Position numbers and translations under genes: made by a program
Notes under the pieces: generated by a model
Databases searched by the model: none
Told to the model about the DNA's origin: nothing
Seen by the model: the letters and a program-made list of their open reading frames with translations, nothing else
DNA from: Calothrix membranacea FACHB-236
GTDB lineage: Bacteria > Cyanobacteriota > Cyanobacteriia > Cyanobacteriales > Nostocaceae
NCBI RefSeq assembly: GCF_014696315.1
Contig: NZ_JACJPX010000031.1
Location: 29,659-93,658, forward strand
Direction of reading: 5' to 3'
Length of the DNA stretch: 64,000 bases
In this document: one piece after another, positions 27,598 through 35,628 of the stretch
Layout: each line of letters begins with the position of its first letter
How positions within the stretch are numbered: position 1 is the first letter of the stretch

Positions 27598-28797
27598 ATG
27601 CCATATGTAGAGAGCGATGCCATCGAAGCAGGACGTTTATACAGAGCTACTGGTACAATTGCTTCTAATAAATTGCGATCGCCAGTATATCGCGCTTGGG
27701 AAAGATCCCACCTGCAAGGAGCTAACCCTCTGGCTTTACGAGCAGAACAACTATCGAGCCGAGATACAGAACGTCTGCTACAACAACATAATTATTTAAT
27801 AGATGTGGTGCGTCCCTATTTCCGAATGCTATCACAGGCGGCAGGGCAAGAACGCCATGCGATAATGTTAGGCGATCGCCAAGCTATTCTATTAGATGTG
27901 ATTGGTGATGAGCAGACTGTCAACGGGCCAGAACCTTTTCCGCAACCAGGTTCTCTATTGTCAGAAGCTGTGGCTGGCGCTAATGGTATTGGTACAGCCT
28001 TAGCAGAAGAAAATTATGTAGAAATTGTTTCTGCAGAACATTTTATAGAAGGATTTCATCCTTTTAGTTGCCAAGGTATACCGCTGCGAAACGACAAACA
28101 AGAAATTGTCGGTGTGTTGAGTATTTCTTTGCGGCGTGCAGATGCGAGAAAACGCCTGACAGAAATATTGCGATGTGCTTCCTATGCTATTGAAGCAGAA
28201 TTTGCGATCGCTAATTTAGAAAAAGATGTTCACAGGGTACTAGCTTCGCAACCAGATGAATACGAGCCTTTAGAAGAATTACGCCAGGATCTCATTCAAG
28301 TCCATCAAGCCGCACGCTTAAAACTTGAGGTAATCTCGCGCATGGTGGCTGTTCATCGCTGGGAGTATGCAGCGCAATTACTCAAACAAGCAGAACAATC
28401 AATTGAAATCTTTCGCCGTCGCTCTGATATTTGGCGCAATTTGGCATCATTAGAGACTGGTAGCGTGCAATCTCTGTCTCTCATCGAGAGTATCAATGAT
28501 GTGATTGACATTTTATCTACAGAAGTTGCTATTCGTAAAGTTGAAGTTGTTACCAACTGGCAAGAGGAAATTACAGTTCTTGCCGATCCTCAAATTCTAT
28601 TACGTAATATATTGCGTTGTTTTCTCCAAGCTTTTGAGCGTGCAGGCCAAAACGGGACAGTAGAAGTATCAATCAACAAAGTGCAAAATGCTCAATTTGC
28701 ACAAGTAAATTTTATGGCAATTCCCGCAGTAAATATTGACCATTTAGAATTAACTCCGTATAGTCTTTGCTTATCCATAGCCAAAACCAAGTTATGA
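27598..28797 (+). CDS. AcoR-type GAF sensor with degenerate kinase domain
   Basis: 399 aa. The first 200 residues resemble the N-terminal sensory half of AcoR-family activators: R...SPVYRAWERSHLQGANPLALRAEQL, then a GAF domain with GANGIGTALAEENYVEIVSAEHFIEGFHPFSCQGIPLR and GVLSISL. No sigma-54 AAA+ module follows. Instead there is a helical region and a remnant of a histidine-kinase ATPase domain (DPQILLRNILRCFLQAFERAG), where the essential N-box Asn is replaced and no G1 or G2 box can be found. It overlaps the following response regulator by ATGA, so the two are translationally coupled. It probably senses a small molecule and acts by binding rather than phosphotransfer. Confidence 0.8.
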   Translation: MPYVESDAIEAGRLYRATGTIASNKLRSPVYRAWERSHLQGANPLALRAEQLSSRDTERLLQQHNYLIDVVRPYFRMLSQAAGQERHAIMLGDRQAILLDVIGDEQTVNGPEPFPQPGSLLSEAVAGANGIGTALAEENYVEIVSAEHFIEGFHPFSCQGIPLRNDKQEIVGVLSISLRRADARKRLTEILRCASYAIEAEFAIANLEKDVHRVLASQPDEYEPLEELRQDLIQVHQAARLKLEVISRMVAVHRWEYAAQLLKQAEQSIEIFRRRSDIWRNLASLETGSVQSLSLIESINDVIDILSTEVAIRKVEVVTNWQEEITVLADPQILLRNILRCFLQAFERAGQNGTVEVSINKVQNAQFAQVNFMAIPAVNIDHLELTPYSLCLSIAKTKL

Positions 28798-29177
28798 GCC
28801 TTCAAAGTTTAGCAAAGCGCAAATTGGTAATTGCAGACGATGACACAGACAGTAGAACCATGCTCGCTTTTTTACTTGAGCAAGAAGGATGGGAGGTAAG
28901 GGAAGCAAAGGATGGTAAAGAAGCCTTAGAACAAGTGCTGGCACAACAACCAGATTTATTAATTTTAGATAATAGAATGCCAGAACTTACCGGCGCTGAG
29001 GTTTATCAAAATCTCCAGGCTAGAGGAATTAACTTAGCAGTTGTATTAGTGACTGCTTATAACCAAATCGATGAATTAGCTTCATCTTTGGGTATTTCTT
29101 ATTTTGTCAATAAACCCTATGACATTACAAAACTGCTCACAACTATAGAATCTGCTTACGAAAATTCGCCATCCTAA
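28794..29177 (+). CDS. single-domain response regulator (CheY-like)
   Basis: 127 aa receiver domain only: DDDTDSR acidic pocket, phospho-acceptor in LLILDNRMPEL, VVLVTAYN and the conserved Lys in NKPYD. The start ATG at 28794 overlaps the TGA of the upstream GAF protein (ATGA), a sign of coupled translation. A longer in-frame start at 28767 lies inside the upstream gene and is unlikely. No output domain, so it must act through a partner protein. Confidence 0.92.
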   Translation: MSLQSLAKRKLVIADDDTDSRTMLAFLLEQEGWEVREAKDGKEALEQVLAQQPDLLILDNRMPELTGAEVYQNLQARGINLAVVLVTAYNQIDELASSLGISYFVNKPYDITKLLTTIESAYENSPS

Positions 29178-29319
29178 AAGTAGGGCTAACTCGAAGCTTC
29201 AACCCCTACGCCTCAAACTAGAATATAAAAATATATATTTCTGTGTTCCCTATTTGCTTTTTTCAAGAAAGTCATTAATACCAGGTTTTGCCACAATCAA
29301 GATAATATTTCTTTCCTAT

Positions 29320-29354
29320 CTATGCCCCATGCCCCATGCCCTATGCCCTATGCC
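29320..29354. repeat. heptamer STRR (CTATGCC/CCATGCC)x5
   Basis: Five perfect-register heptamers: CTATGCC CCATGCC CCATGCC CTATGCC CTATGCC. Same family as 10684-10711. Confidence 0.75.
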
Positions 29355-29433
29355 CATTTTCTCACTCTAATAGCAACTGCACCCCGAACACCTTTAGAAT
29401 AATTAGGTGTGTCAAAATCTGTAACAAATATTT

Positions 29434-29691
29434 ATGCCTCCTCGTTGGCCTACCAAACCCGATCGCAAAGACCCAGCCTACCGCAAAATTGATGACAGAA
29501 TGAATTTCGCTGTTCACGTAGCGATCGCAGCTACGATTAATTCTGGGTTGTGGTTTGTCCACAATCTCAAAACAACTAACTGGGAATGGCTGCCTTGGTT
29601 AACAGTCAGTTGGATTGTGGTATTGTCGGTGCATCTGCTTTATATCAGTGCGATCGCTAACTATTCCGATACGCCACCAAAATCCACCTGA
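29434..29691 (+). CDS. 2TM-domain protein
   Basis: 85 aa. A short polar N-terminus (RWPTKPDRKDPAYRKIDDRM) precedes two hydrophobic segments (FAVHVAIAATINSGLWFV and WLPWLTVSWIVVLSVHLLYISAI) joined by a Trp-rich turn, the pattern of the 2TM domain family. Small membrane protein of unknown function, monocistronic. Confidence 0.8.
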   Translation: MPPRWPTKPDRKDPAYRKIDDRMNFAVHVAIAATINSGLWFVHNLKTTNWEWLPWLTVSWIVVLSVHLLYISAIANYSDTPPKST

Positions 29692-29811
29692 AGACGGACT
29701 ATCAATGCTGGGGCGATTGTAACCTGTGACTGTAGAGATAGCCTAGCCAATTGAGCGATAATGAGAAATAGCCTGAGAGTTAACGCTCTTTGTTGATATG
29801 GGGTGATTTTT

Positions 29812-30120
29812 ATGGCTAAGACTAACACCACAGAACTGCTAGAAGCCCTAGCAGCCGAAATAGGTGAAAATGTTTACATGGATATTGCTAAGTGGCATCT
29901 TTATTTATCGAATGCCAAACTGCATACCGTTGTTGCCGAACAGCTCTATCCTTTAATTACTTCTAATAATGTTAACGAAAACCGTGTAACAGCAGTATTA
30001 GAATCAATACCTGTCAAAATTGGCGGTGGTAGAAAGGAAATTCCTTTAATCGATTTACTCCCACTGCAATGCCAGGTCAATTTAGTAGATATTTTAGAGA
30101 AATATCAACGAGAAATCTAA
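29812..30120 (+). CDS. DUF3181-family small protein
   Basis: 102 aa, soluble. The sequence TTELLEALAAEIGENVYMDIAKWHLYL...VAEQLYPLI...VPVKIGGGRKEIPLIDLLP style matches the cyanobacterial DUF3181 family (function unknown). I place the start at ATG 29812 behind GGGGTGA; a GTG at 29803 is in frame but adds only three residues. Homologues appear restricted to cyanobacteria. Confidence 0.82.
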   Translation: MAKTNTTELLEALAAEIGENVYMDIAKWHLYLSNAKLHTVVAEQLYPLITSNNVNENRVTAVLESIPVKIGGGRKEIPLIDLLPLQCQVNLVDILEKYQREI

Positions 30121-30165
30121 CTTTTTGCTCACGCATTAGATATTTTGTTTGTTCCTTTGTCAGCT

Positions 30166-30246
30166 GTGCTGAGTCAAGATTTCTGAGTAATGAGGTTTGA
30201 GTAGGGCCACTCACTCACTCAGTACTTAGAACTTTCAACTCAGCAC
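30166..30246. repeat. GTGCTGAGT inverted-repeat element
   Basis: GTGCTGAGT (30166-30174) and ACTCAGCAC (30238-30246) bound an 81-bp segment with further internal CTGAGTAATGAG/CTCACTCACTCAG pairing. Partial copies of this word family occur at about 265-297, 34152-34165 and 48836-48847. Confidence 0.6.
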
Positions 30247-30353
30247 TTTTTGTTTAGTGTCTTCCATAACAAAATACAGTTCAGTTAAGAAAATTAATTG
30301 ATAACAAAACCAAAAAACTAGTTACTCAACAAAAAAAACAGAACAATAATTTT

Positions 30354-30430
30354 GGAGTGGGTTTTGGGGACGCAACCGTCACCCAATCGGGGGTTTGAGG
30401 GAGAATCCCCCAATTGAGCCGGCTTTTTTA
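30354..30430 (+). ncRNA. candidate structured RNA with terminator-like end
   Basis: In an AT-rich spacer this GC-rich block holds GGGGACGCAACCGTCACCC followed by a stem pairing ATCGGGGG with CCCCCAAT, then GCCGGC and a T6 run. It looks like a short transcript with an intrinsic terminator, or a long leader of the gene at 31028. I do not recognise the family, and strand choice rests on the T-run. Confidence 0.35.
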
Positions 30431-31027
30431 TATAAGTGACAAATCAATCGCTAATGAACTTAACCCAACCTTATTGTTCTATACAAGCCATAGGTAACAC
30501 AGGTACATACTGTTGATGGAAATAAATCCTCAGTTTGAGATTGGCATTGACTAGGAATTGATCAGAGGTGTAAAGACCATCTTTTCATGCTGAAAATATC
30601 TAAGTTTTGTTAAACAAGCAGTTAAGAAATAGAAAATACTGAGAAAATAAGATTGGACAACAATCCCATGGCCATGTCATTAGATAATCAACGCAGTAAA
30701 GGTGAGCAATTCTCAGGGTAGAAGATAGCTACTTTTATTGACATTGGCAGAAAATTATCAATTTGTCCAAATCTTTTATTCACTGGTGCGGAGTGAACAG
30801 ATTAATTTAAAGCGCAAAGCGTCTCCAACTCTTCTCAATATGGCGAGGAAAGCAACGCTCAATTTAATATCCTATATCTCTTCTATTCAGATGAAAGGAA
30901 TAGATTTATAACTGTCTTTTCTGCCAAGAGAGAGTGTTATACCACCCATGATTAGTGATAAAAATGGGTGAGACAAATTTGTCACATAGGATAAATTTAC
31001 TTAGCAATTTCTTGAGGAGTAACGAAT

Positions 31028-31237
31028 ATGTTTTTACAAATCAAAGATACTGGCGATTTAGTCAAAATAGTTGATTTACAAGAATTACTTGACCCCAATA
31101 ATGATACTATTCATGGACAAGACCAAGAAGGTCAAGAAGAACAAGAAACTGATATCTTTAAAAAAGATGAGTTAGTTTTTCCTTCGGGTGAGACTTTACC
31201 ACGCTGTTGGTTAGATGCTAACTATAGAAAAGGTTAA
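31028..31237 (+). CDS. small acidic hypothetical protein
   Basis: 69 aa, very rich in Asp, Glu and Gln (the middle reads HGQDQEGQEEQETD). No domain recognised. A strong ribosome binding site (GAGGAGT, 8 bp ahead of the ATG) supports expression. A GGTGCGTTAGCC hairpin and a perfect terminator (31381-31416) follow. Confidence 0.65.
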   Translation: MFLQIKDTGDLVKIVDLQELLDPNNDTIHGQDQEGQEEQETDIFKKDELVFPSGETLPRCWLDANYRKG

Positions 31238-31318
31238 TAACAATTTATTTTGTAGTAACGCATCAACCCCTCTGCGCCGACATAGTTTTTTTTCCTTAAC
31301 ACATCAAATCCGCTAGGC

Positions 31319-31344
31319 GGTGCGTTAGCCTTGGCTAACGCACC
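31319..31344. repeat. GGTGCGTTAGCC hairpin repeat
   Basis: GGTGCGTTAGCC (31319-31330) pairs perfectly with GGCTAACGCACC (31333-31344) around a 2-nt centre and is followed by CTACC. It is related to the hairpin at 21997-22024. Confidence 0.7.
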
Positions 31345-31380
31345 CTACCTTTATTTCATAAATCAAATATGAAACCTCAT

Positions 31381-31416
31381 GCTGATTGCATATTTGTATA
31401 TGCAATCAGCATTTTT
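31381..31416 (+). terminator. rho-independent terminator
   Basis: GCTGATTGCATAT pairs with ATATGCAATCAGC (13 bp, 4-nt loop), followed by ATTTTT. It is the strongest terminator in the window. It serves the plus-strand gene at 31028 and separates it from the convergent ABA4-like gene. Confidence 0.88.
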
Positions 31417-31436
31417 AAGTCAGGAGTCAGTAATTT

Positions 31437-31898
31437 TCATGTACTAGTAGAAGATGTTGCTGTTTCTGTTGCAGAACTAGACGCAAATGCTTTTGTTATC
31501 CAAGCAGTGAGAATATGAGACAGCACACCTAAAGGGCCAGCAAATAAACAAAGTGCCAAAGAATGAATTGTCCAAATTCCGGTTTTTTGCCCTTCCCAAT
31601 ATATCCAGCGTCCCACAAATAAATCCATTACCAAAAAGTGAATCCAACCTGTAGCCGCAGCTTTTTCATCGGCAAAAAATCGCGCAATATCAGCTAATTG
31701 TGGGTTGGATAAAGATTGAGCATTTTCTGGGGTAATGCTAGTGATAAATAAATATAAATACGCTCCTGCTAAAGGTACAAAGGGTAAATAGGATTCCATA
31801 ATTCGCCGTGTAACTTTCCAATTAGGCAGGAGAATCATCAATGCCCAAAATGGCAAAACGAAAAGATTAGCAACGTTAAATAATTGCGTGATATTCAT
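31437..31898 (-). CDS. ABA4-like membrane protein (DUF4281)
   Basis: 153 aa with about four hydrophobic segments. The start MNITQLFNVANLFVLPFWALMILLPNW and the WIHFLVMDLFVGRWIYWEGQ block match the ABA4-like family; the plant member is needed for neoxanthin formation, while cyanobacterial members have no known role. An upstream GTG (31946) is in frame but adds sequence outside the family, so I use the ATG at 31898. The C-terminus is Ser/Thr-rich. Confidence 0.87.
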   Translation of the reverse strand: MNITQLFNVANLFVLPFWALMILLPNWKVTRRIMESYLPFVPLAGAYLYLFITSITPENAQSLSNPQLADIARFFADEKAAATGWIHFLVMDLFVGRWIYWEGQKTGIWTIHSLALCLFAGPLGVLSHILTAWITKAFASSSATETATSSTST

Positions 31899-32023
31899 CA
31901 GAAAAATGAAATGTAAATTATGTAGTGAGGTAAGAATCAACCTCACTATATAACAAAATGTAAATTGTCCAAAGTCCTGTCATCAGGATGATGTAACAAA
32001 GCTCCCCTAATTTATCCCAAGAA

Positions 32024-32425
32024 TTATCGACGCTCATGGAACCAATACCATCCAGAACCGGGACGAGTTAGCCAAGAGTTGTCTAAATCGTAATTATTTA
32101 CAGGAAAATCGAAAAATTGTGTATCTTCGGGAACGCTAATTCTGACATTGCGACAACTCCCTTCAATTTCAATTGTTACTGTTTGCTCGCTCTGATTTGG
32201 TCGCAAGAGAGTATCTCTAATCATACGTCGATTCCTCTCACCTTCCTGCCTATAATTAGGAACACAGCGCACTTTCACCACAGAGTTTTCATTAGGATTA
32301 TCCAAAATATAAGGCAGAATTTGTGAGCCTCGAATTGTGGGAGTTTGAGCGCTGGCTAAAGATGATATGGACAACAGCACAGTTGTAGTTAAAGTAAGAA
32401 TTTTGGCTCCAGGCGGACTTTTCAT
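32024..32425 (-). CDS. secreted hypothetical protein
   Basis: 133 aa with a signal peptide (ILTLTTTVLLSISSLASA, cut before QTPTIRG). The mature part contains two cysteines (RCVPNY and GSCRNV), which could form a disulfide in the periplasm. No family recognised. The next upstream gene (32506) on the same strand is also secreted, so they may form a unit. Confidence 0.7.
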   Translation of the reverse strand: MKSPPGAKILTLTTTVLLSISSLASAQTPTIRGSQILPYILDNPNENSVVKVRCVPNYRQEGERNRRMIRDTLLRPNQSEQTVTIEIEGSCRNVRISVPEDTQFFDFPVNNYDLDNSWLTRPGSGWYWFHERR

Positions 32426-32505
32426 AATTTATCCTGATAAATTAATAAAGAAATTGCCAGGGTGCTAACCCCGGCTGAGAATCAATTCAAAATTACGAAT
32501 TGGTA

Positions 32506-33162
32506 TTATTTGTTGTCTAAAAGTTGATTAACCTGCTGTCCTCGGCGACCTGTTTTAATTTCATAACGGCGAGTCAGGTTGTCTTGGTAGTTCATATCTC
32601 TAGCCGCAGCAGAGTTGACGAAAGCATCGCAATTCTTACCTTGAACTACTGTAGAAGAACTGCTGCTATTTTCTTCATTGCGGTTATTGCGAATATCTTT
32701 AGAATCGCTGTTATTTTGACTACCTTGGCTAGCACCACTACCACTCACGCCAATACCCAAGAAGCTAACACCACCGCCACCGCCGTCATTGTGGCTGCGA
32801 GAAGAACTAGAACGGGTGCTGCTAGAGTTGGCGATCGCTACTTTGCTAGCACTGTTGCGAGTGTTGTTTCCTAAACCCACATCACTACACAAAGCACGGG
32901 GGTCATTTGCTAAAGTTTTCGGGTCAACCCAAGATTGATGGTCGCCCAATCCTTGAATTTCACTATTCCCAACTGGATTGCTAGGCGTGCTAGGTGCAGA
33001 ATTGTTAGGAGTACCATTACCAACACTTACTCCAGGAGTGAGAACACCTGGTTTAAAAATACCAGAAGGCTGTGCATCAAAAGGCCCAGCGAAAGCTGGT
33101 AGTGTAGCGGTCAAAAGCGCGGTAGCTGTTAGCAAAGAACCAGTTAAGTTACGGAATTTCAT
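32506..33162 (-). CDS. secreted low-complexity Ser/Asn-rich protein
   Basis: 218 aa. Signal peptide LLTATALLTATLPAFA, cut before GPFDAQ. The middle is low-complexity: NSSSTRSSSSRSHN, a glycine run, then SGSGASQGSQNNSD and ENSSSSST. Two cysteines (LCSDVG and NCDAF) bracket the disordered part, and the C-terminus is charged (NLTRRYEIKTGRRGQQ). The ribosome binding site AGGAGA sits six bases before the second ATG at 33162 and directly against the first (33168), so the second is the start. Function unknown. Confidence 0.7.
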   Translation of the reverse strand: MKFRNLTGSLLTATALLTATLPAFAGPFDAQPSGIFKPGVLTPGVSVGNGTPNNSAPSTPSNPVGNSEIQGLGDHQSWVDPKTLANDPRALCSDVGLGNNTRNSASKVAIANSSSTRSSSSRSHNDGGGGGVSFLGIGVSGSGASQGSQNNSDSKDIRNNRNEENSSSSSTVVQGKNCDAFVNSAAARDMNYQDNLTRRYEIKTGRRGQQVNQLLDNK

Positions 33163-33272
33163 AGTCATTCTCCTAAAATTTTCAGTGCTTGTTTGTATTG
33201 GGCTTTAACCCCTTCACTTACTCAATAGGTTGACCTCGATTAGTTTATGCACCCTGTGGGGAAATTTTTTTT

Positions 33273-33321
33273 GGGGATTGGGGATTGGTGACTGGGGATT
33301 GGGGATTGGTGACTGGGGGAC
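33273..33321. repeat. heptamer STRR (GGGGATT/GGTGACT)x7
   Basis: Seven units in exact 7-bp register: GGGGATT GGGGATT GGTGACT, the same three again, then GGGGGAC. The 21-bp higher-order period suggests duplication of a trimer of heptamers. Confidence 0.85.
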
Positions 33322-33363
33322 AAGGAGACAAGGGGAAATAATTGAATGACTTTTGACTCTTGT

Positions 33364-33387
33364 ACAGACGCTATTAATCGCGTCTCT
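33364..33387. repeat. ACAGACGC...GCGTCT palindrome, left copy
   Basis: ACAGACGCTATTAATCGCGT then CTCT. An inverted relative, a perfect 24-bp palindrome, lies at 34172-34195, so the pair flanks the LURP-one-like gene. Confidence 0.7.
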
Positions 33388-33462
33388 TTGACCCAAACCC
33401 AATTGATTAACTGCAAAAACTGGGATAAATAAGGTGAGTAATCTTGATGTTTTTACTGAACT

Positions 33463-34047
33463 ATGCAGTACCCTTTAGAACTTACCTTCAAATTCTGGGC
33501 TTTAGCGCCACAAATATCGATTGTTGATAATCAAGGAAATTTGGTTTTCTATGTCAAACAGAAACTATTCAAGCTAAAAGAAGCAATTACCATCTTTGCT
33601 GACTTAGAACGTAACCGACCCCTTTATTACATCAAAGCTGACCGAATTATTGATTTTTCGGCACGTTATAACTTTACAGATAGCACTGGTAGAGATATTG
33701 GGGGAGTAAAACGGCGGGGATTGCGATCGCTTTGGCGGGCACGTTATGACATATTTGATGGTGAGACTAGTAATCTCAACATTCAGGAGAAAAATCCCTG
33801 GATAAAGATTGCAGATGCGCTATTTGCAGAAATTCCCATTGTGGGGATGTTTACGGGTTATGTATTTAACCCAGTCTATTTAGTGAGTCGGGCTGATGGT
33901 ACGGTTGTGATGCGTTTAGAGAAAATCCCGTCTTTCCTTTCCCGCAAATTTACGATTAAAGCTGTGGATCAAATGAGCGATCGCGAACAGGAACAAGTTT
34001 TGCTAAGTTTAATGATGATGCTGCTACTAGAACGTAACCGCGGTTAG
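33463..34047 (+). CDS. LURP-one-related / scramblase-like protein
   Basis: 194 aa. A tubby-like beta-barrel pattern, with LELTFKFWALAPQISIVDNQGNLVFYVKQKLFKLKEAITIFAD followed by YYIKADRIIDFSARYNF and RDIGGVKRRGLRSLWRARYDI, matches the LURP-one-related family. Bacterial members have no established function; the plant ones are linked to defence. No signal peptide. Two related palindromic repeats lie on either side in inverted orientation. Confidence 0.8.
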   Translation: MQYPLELTFKFWALAPQISIVDNQGNLVFYVKQKLFKLKEAITIFADLERNRPLYYIKADRIIDFSARYNFTDSTGRDIGGVKRRGLRSLWRARYDIFDGETSNLNIQEKNPWIKIADALFAEIPIVGMFTGYVFNPVYLVSRADGTVVMRLEKIPSFLSRKFTIKAVDQMSDREQEQVLLSLMMMLLLERNRG

Positions 34048-34171
34048 AGATGTTTTCTTAAAGAAAGATGGTGCGTTAGGGCTAATTCTCACTCTCTGAA
34101 GTTCCGAAATTCTTGCACAGCCGTAACACACCTTACTGGGCTGAATTCAAAGTGCTGAGTAATGAGTTGCA

Positions 34172-34195
34172 ACAGACGCGATTAATCGCGTCTGT
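34172..34195. repeat. perfect 24-bp palindrome, right copy
   Basis: ACAGACGCGATT joined to its exact complement AATCGCGTCTGT. The flanks (TACAAGAGT on the right here, ACTCTTGTAC on the left copy) show that the two copies are inverted with respect to each other. Confidence 0.8.
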
Positions 34196-34315
34196 ACAAG
34201 AGTTATGAGTAAAAATCCCATTCCAACTTTCACTGTTGGCGGTAAAATCTTTTAATTGAGACTGCTTCCTCATCCCCCTCATCCCCCTCATCTCCCTCAT
34301 CCCCTCACTACCAAA

Positions 34316-35392
34316 TTAGTACCCATCCACTGACCAATGCGGAGGGTCATTACTCAACTTATATACTCCGTAGCTACTCCCTACTGTCCATAAATTTCTG
34401 TTGAGGGCAGCATTTGCTGGGTCGCTGATAGTGACAGTTTTTCCATTAGCATCTTTAATATTAATCTTGCCATTCCAGGTAACATTCCAATCAATGGCCA
34501 ATCTTTGAATATGGCGAGAATTTAAGGAAACTGGATTACCGCCTACACCATAAGCTTCTACCATCTCTTTAGCTGCTTGTACCGAACCAGCATTGGTGTA
34601 ATGTTCCCATTCAATATTTACTCCAGCCATTTTAGGAACAAATTTAGCTGCTATCTCTTGTCTGTTAATTCTGGCTGCATAATGCATCAGGTAAGCACGT
34701 TCTTTCGGGCGATGGGTAGCGGTAACAATTACTTGACATCCTGCATCAATCAGCGCTTTTTGAAATGCTTCTACTCTTTGACGAAATGGTGAAGCTAAAT
34801 CAGCAATCAATTTGCTAGTAGGAAAACTATCAATCCAATAGGCCCCACTCAGGCGAAATCTCTGAATTTTGGCATAGCTATTTAAAATATCTAAGGCTGG
34901 TGTTAAATCTTGCCCTAATTTTTGCTTTGTGGCATTACTTAAGGCATCTTCTATTTCACCACGCCAGCGTACATCTCTTTTTTTATATGCTTCAGCTAAT
35001 CCTTTATTACTGGTAATACCGAAGTCTCCATCTGCTTTTAAAGGTGGAGTTAGTTGTCCAGTTTTATTGATAGAGGCTTGTAAATCTTTAACTTCTGCTT
35101 CACCAAAATTTAGGTAACTGAGTAATGTATTTGCTGCTAAGTTCAGTTTGAAAATCAACCCTTGATTTAATGCCTTAGCATAAGTCATATTGCCCACAAC
35201 ACCATCAGCAGTTAAACCATTTCGTTGTTGATAGCTACGCGTTGCTTGGTCAGTCTGTTTACCAAAGTCGCCATCAACCACACCTATGGGAAATTCAGCA
35301 TCCTTGAGAAAGCTTTGCCAAGCAGTAACAACAGAATTATTTGAGCCAAGTTTGATAACGGGTAATTTCAGAACATTAACATTAAAAGCCAT
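34316..35392 (-). CDS. peptidoglycan-binding protein with M15-like carboxypeptidase domain
   Basis: 358 aa. PG_binding_1 domain at about residues 10-75 (LGSNNSVVTAWQSFLKDAEF...VDGDFGKQTDQATRSYQQRNGLTADGVVG), a second partial one (ADGDFGITSNKGL), and a C-terminal metallopeptidase-like region with SRHIQRLAIDW (metal-binding His and Asp) and the late DPPHWSV His, as in M15 D-Ala-D-Ala peptidases. No signal peptide. I start at ATG 35392; a longer start is not supported. With the amidase just upstream on the same strand it looks like an endolysin-style pair. Confidence 0.82.
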   Translation of the reverse strand: MAFNVNVLKLPVIKLGSNNSVVTAWQSFLKDAEFPIGVVDGDFGKQTDQATRSYQQRNGLTADGVVGNMTYAKALNQGLIFKLNLAANTLLSYLNFGEAEVKDLQASINKTGQLTPPLKADGDFGITSNKGLAEAYKKRDVRWRGEIEDALSNATKQKLGQDLTPALDILNSYAKIQRFRLSGAYWIDSFPTSKLIADLASPFRQRVEAFQKALIDAGCQVIVTATHRPKERAYLMHYAARINRQEIAAKFVPKMAGVNIEWEHYTNAGSVQAAKEMVEAYGVGGNPVSLNSRHIQRLAIDWNVTWNGKINIKDANGKTVTISDPANAALNRNLWTVGSSYGVYKLSNDPPHWSVDGY

Positions 35393-35416
35393 GATTTTCC
35401 CCTCATAAAACAATCA

Positions 35417-35510
35417 TAGACTTCTTGTAGAAGTTAGGGAAAGTAAGAAGGGATATAATTTCTCTTTTTACTTGTTCTGACATTTGTCAGTTACTTTTAC
35501 AAGAAGTCTA
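35417..35510. repeat. 94-bp inverted-repeat element (TAGACTTCTTGTA termini)
   Basis: TAGACTTCTTGTAGAAGT (35417-35434) is matched by ACTTTTACAAGAAGTCTA (35493-35510), with one mismatch over 18 bp. A smaller palindrome TGACATTTGTCA sits inside. It may be a MITE or an RNA structure between the amidase and peptidase genes. It would form a hairpin in a joint transcript. Confidence 0.7.
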
Positions 35511-35628
35511 TTTTCTAAGACGATATGAGCATAAAATACGAAAATTGCCAATCATGATAATTTAAGTATTTTTACATGATTGACAATCTCTACTTGCCTA
35601 GGGTTGCTGAGTTATTAATGGCTGATAA

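Larger units (their letters stand above)
30121..31027 (+). other. 907-bp intergenic region with inverted repeat and structured segment
   Basis: No convincing gene. It holds an inverted repeat of the GTGCTGAGT family (30166-30246) and a GC-rich hairpin segment ending in a T-run (30354-30430). A 17-codon open frame at 30668 (MAMSLDNQRSKGEQF) followed by stops may be a fragment but is too short to call. Confidence 0.5.

Noticed and set aside
30668..30721. 17-codon frame MAMSLDNQRSKGEQF in the 0.9-kb spacer
   Set aside because: Too short, followed by stops in frame; may be a gene fragment but cannot be supported.
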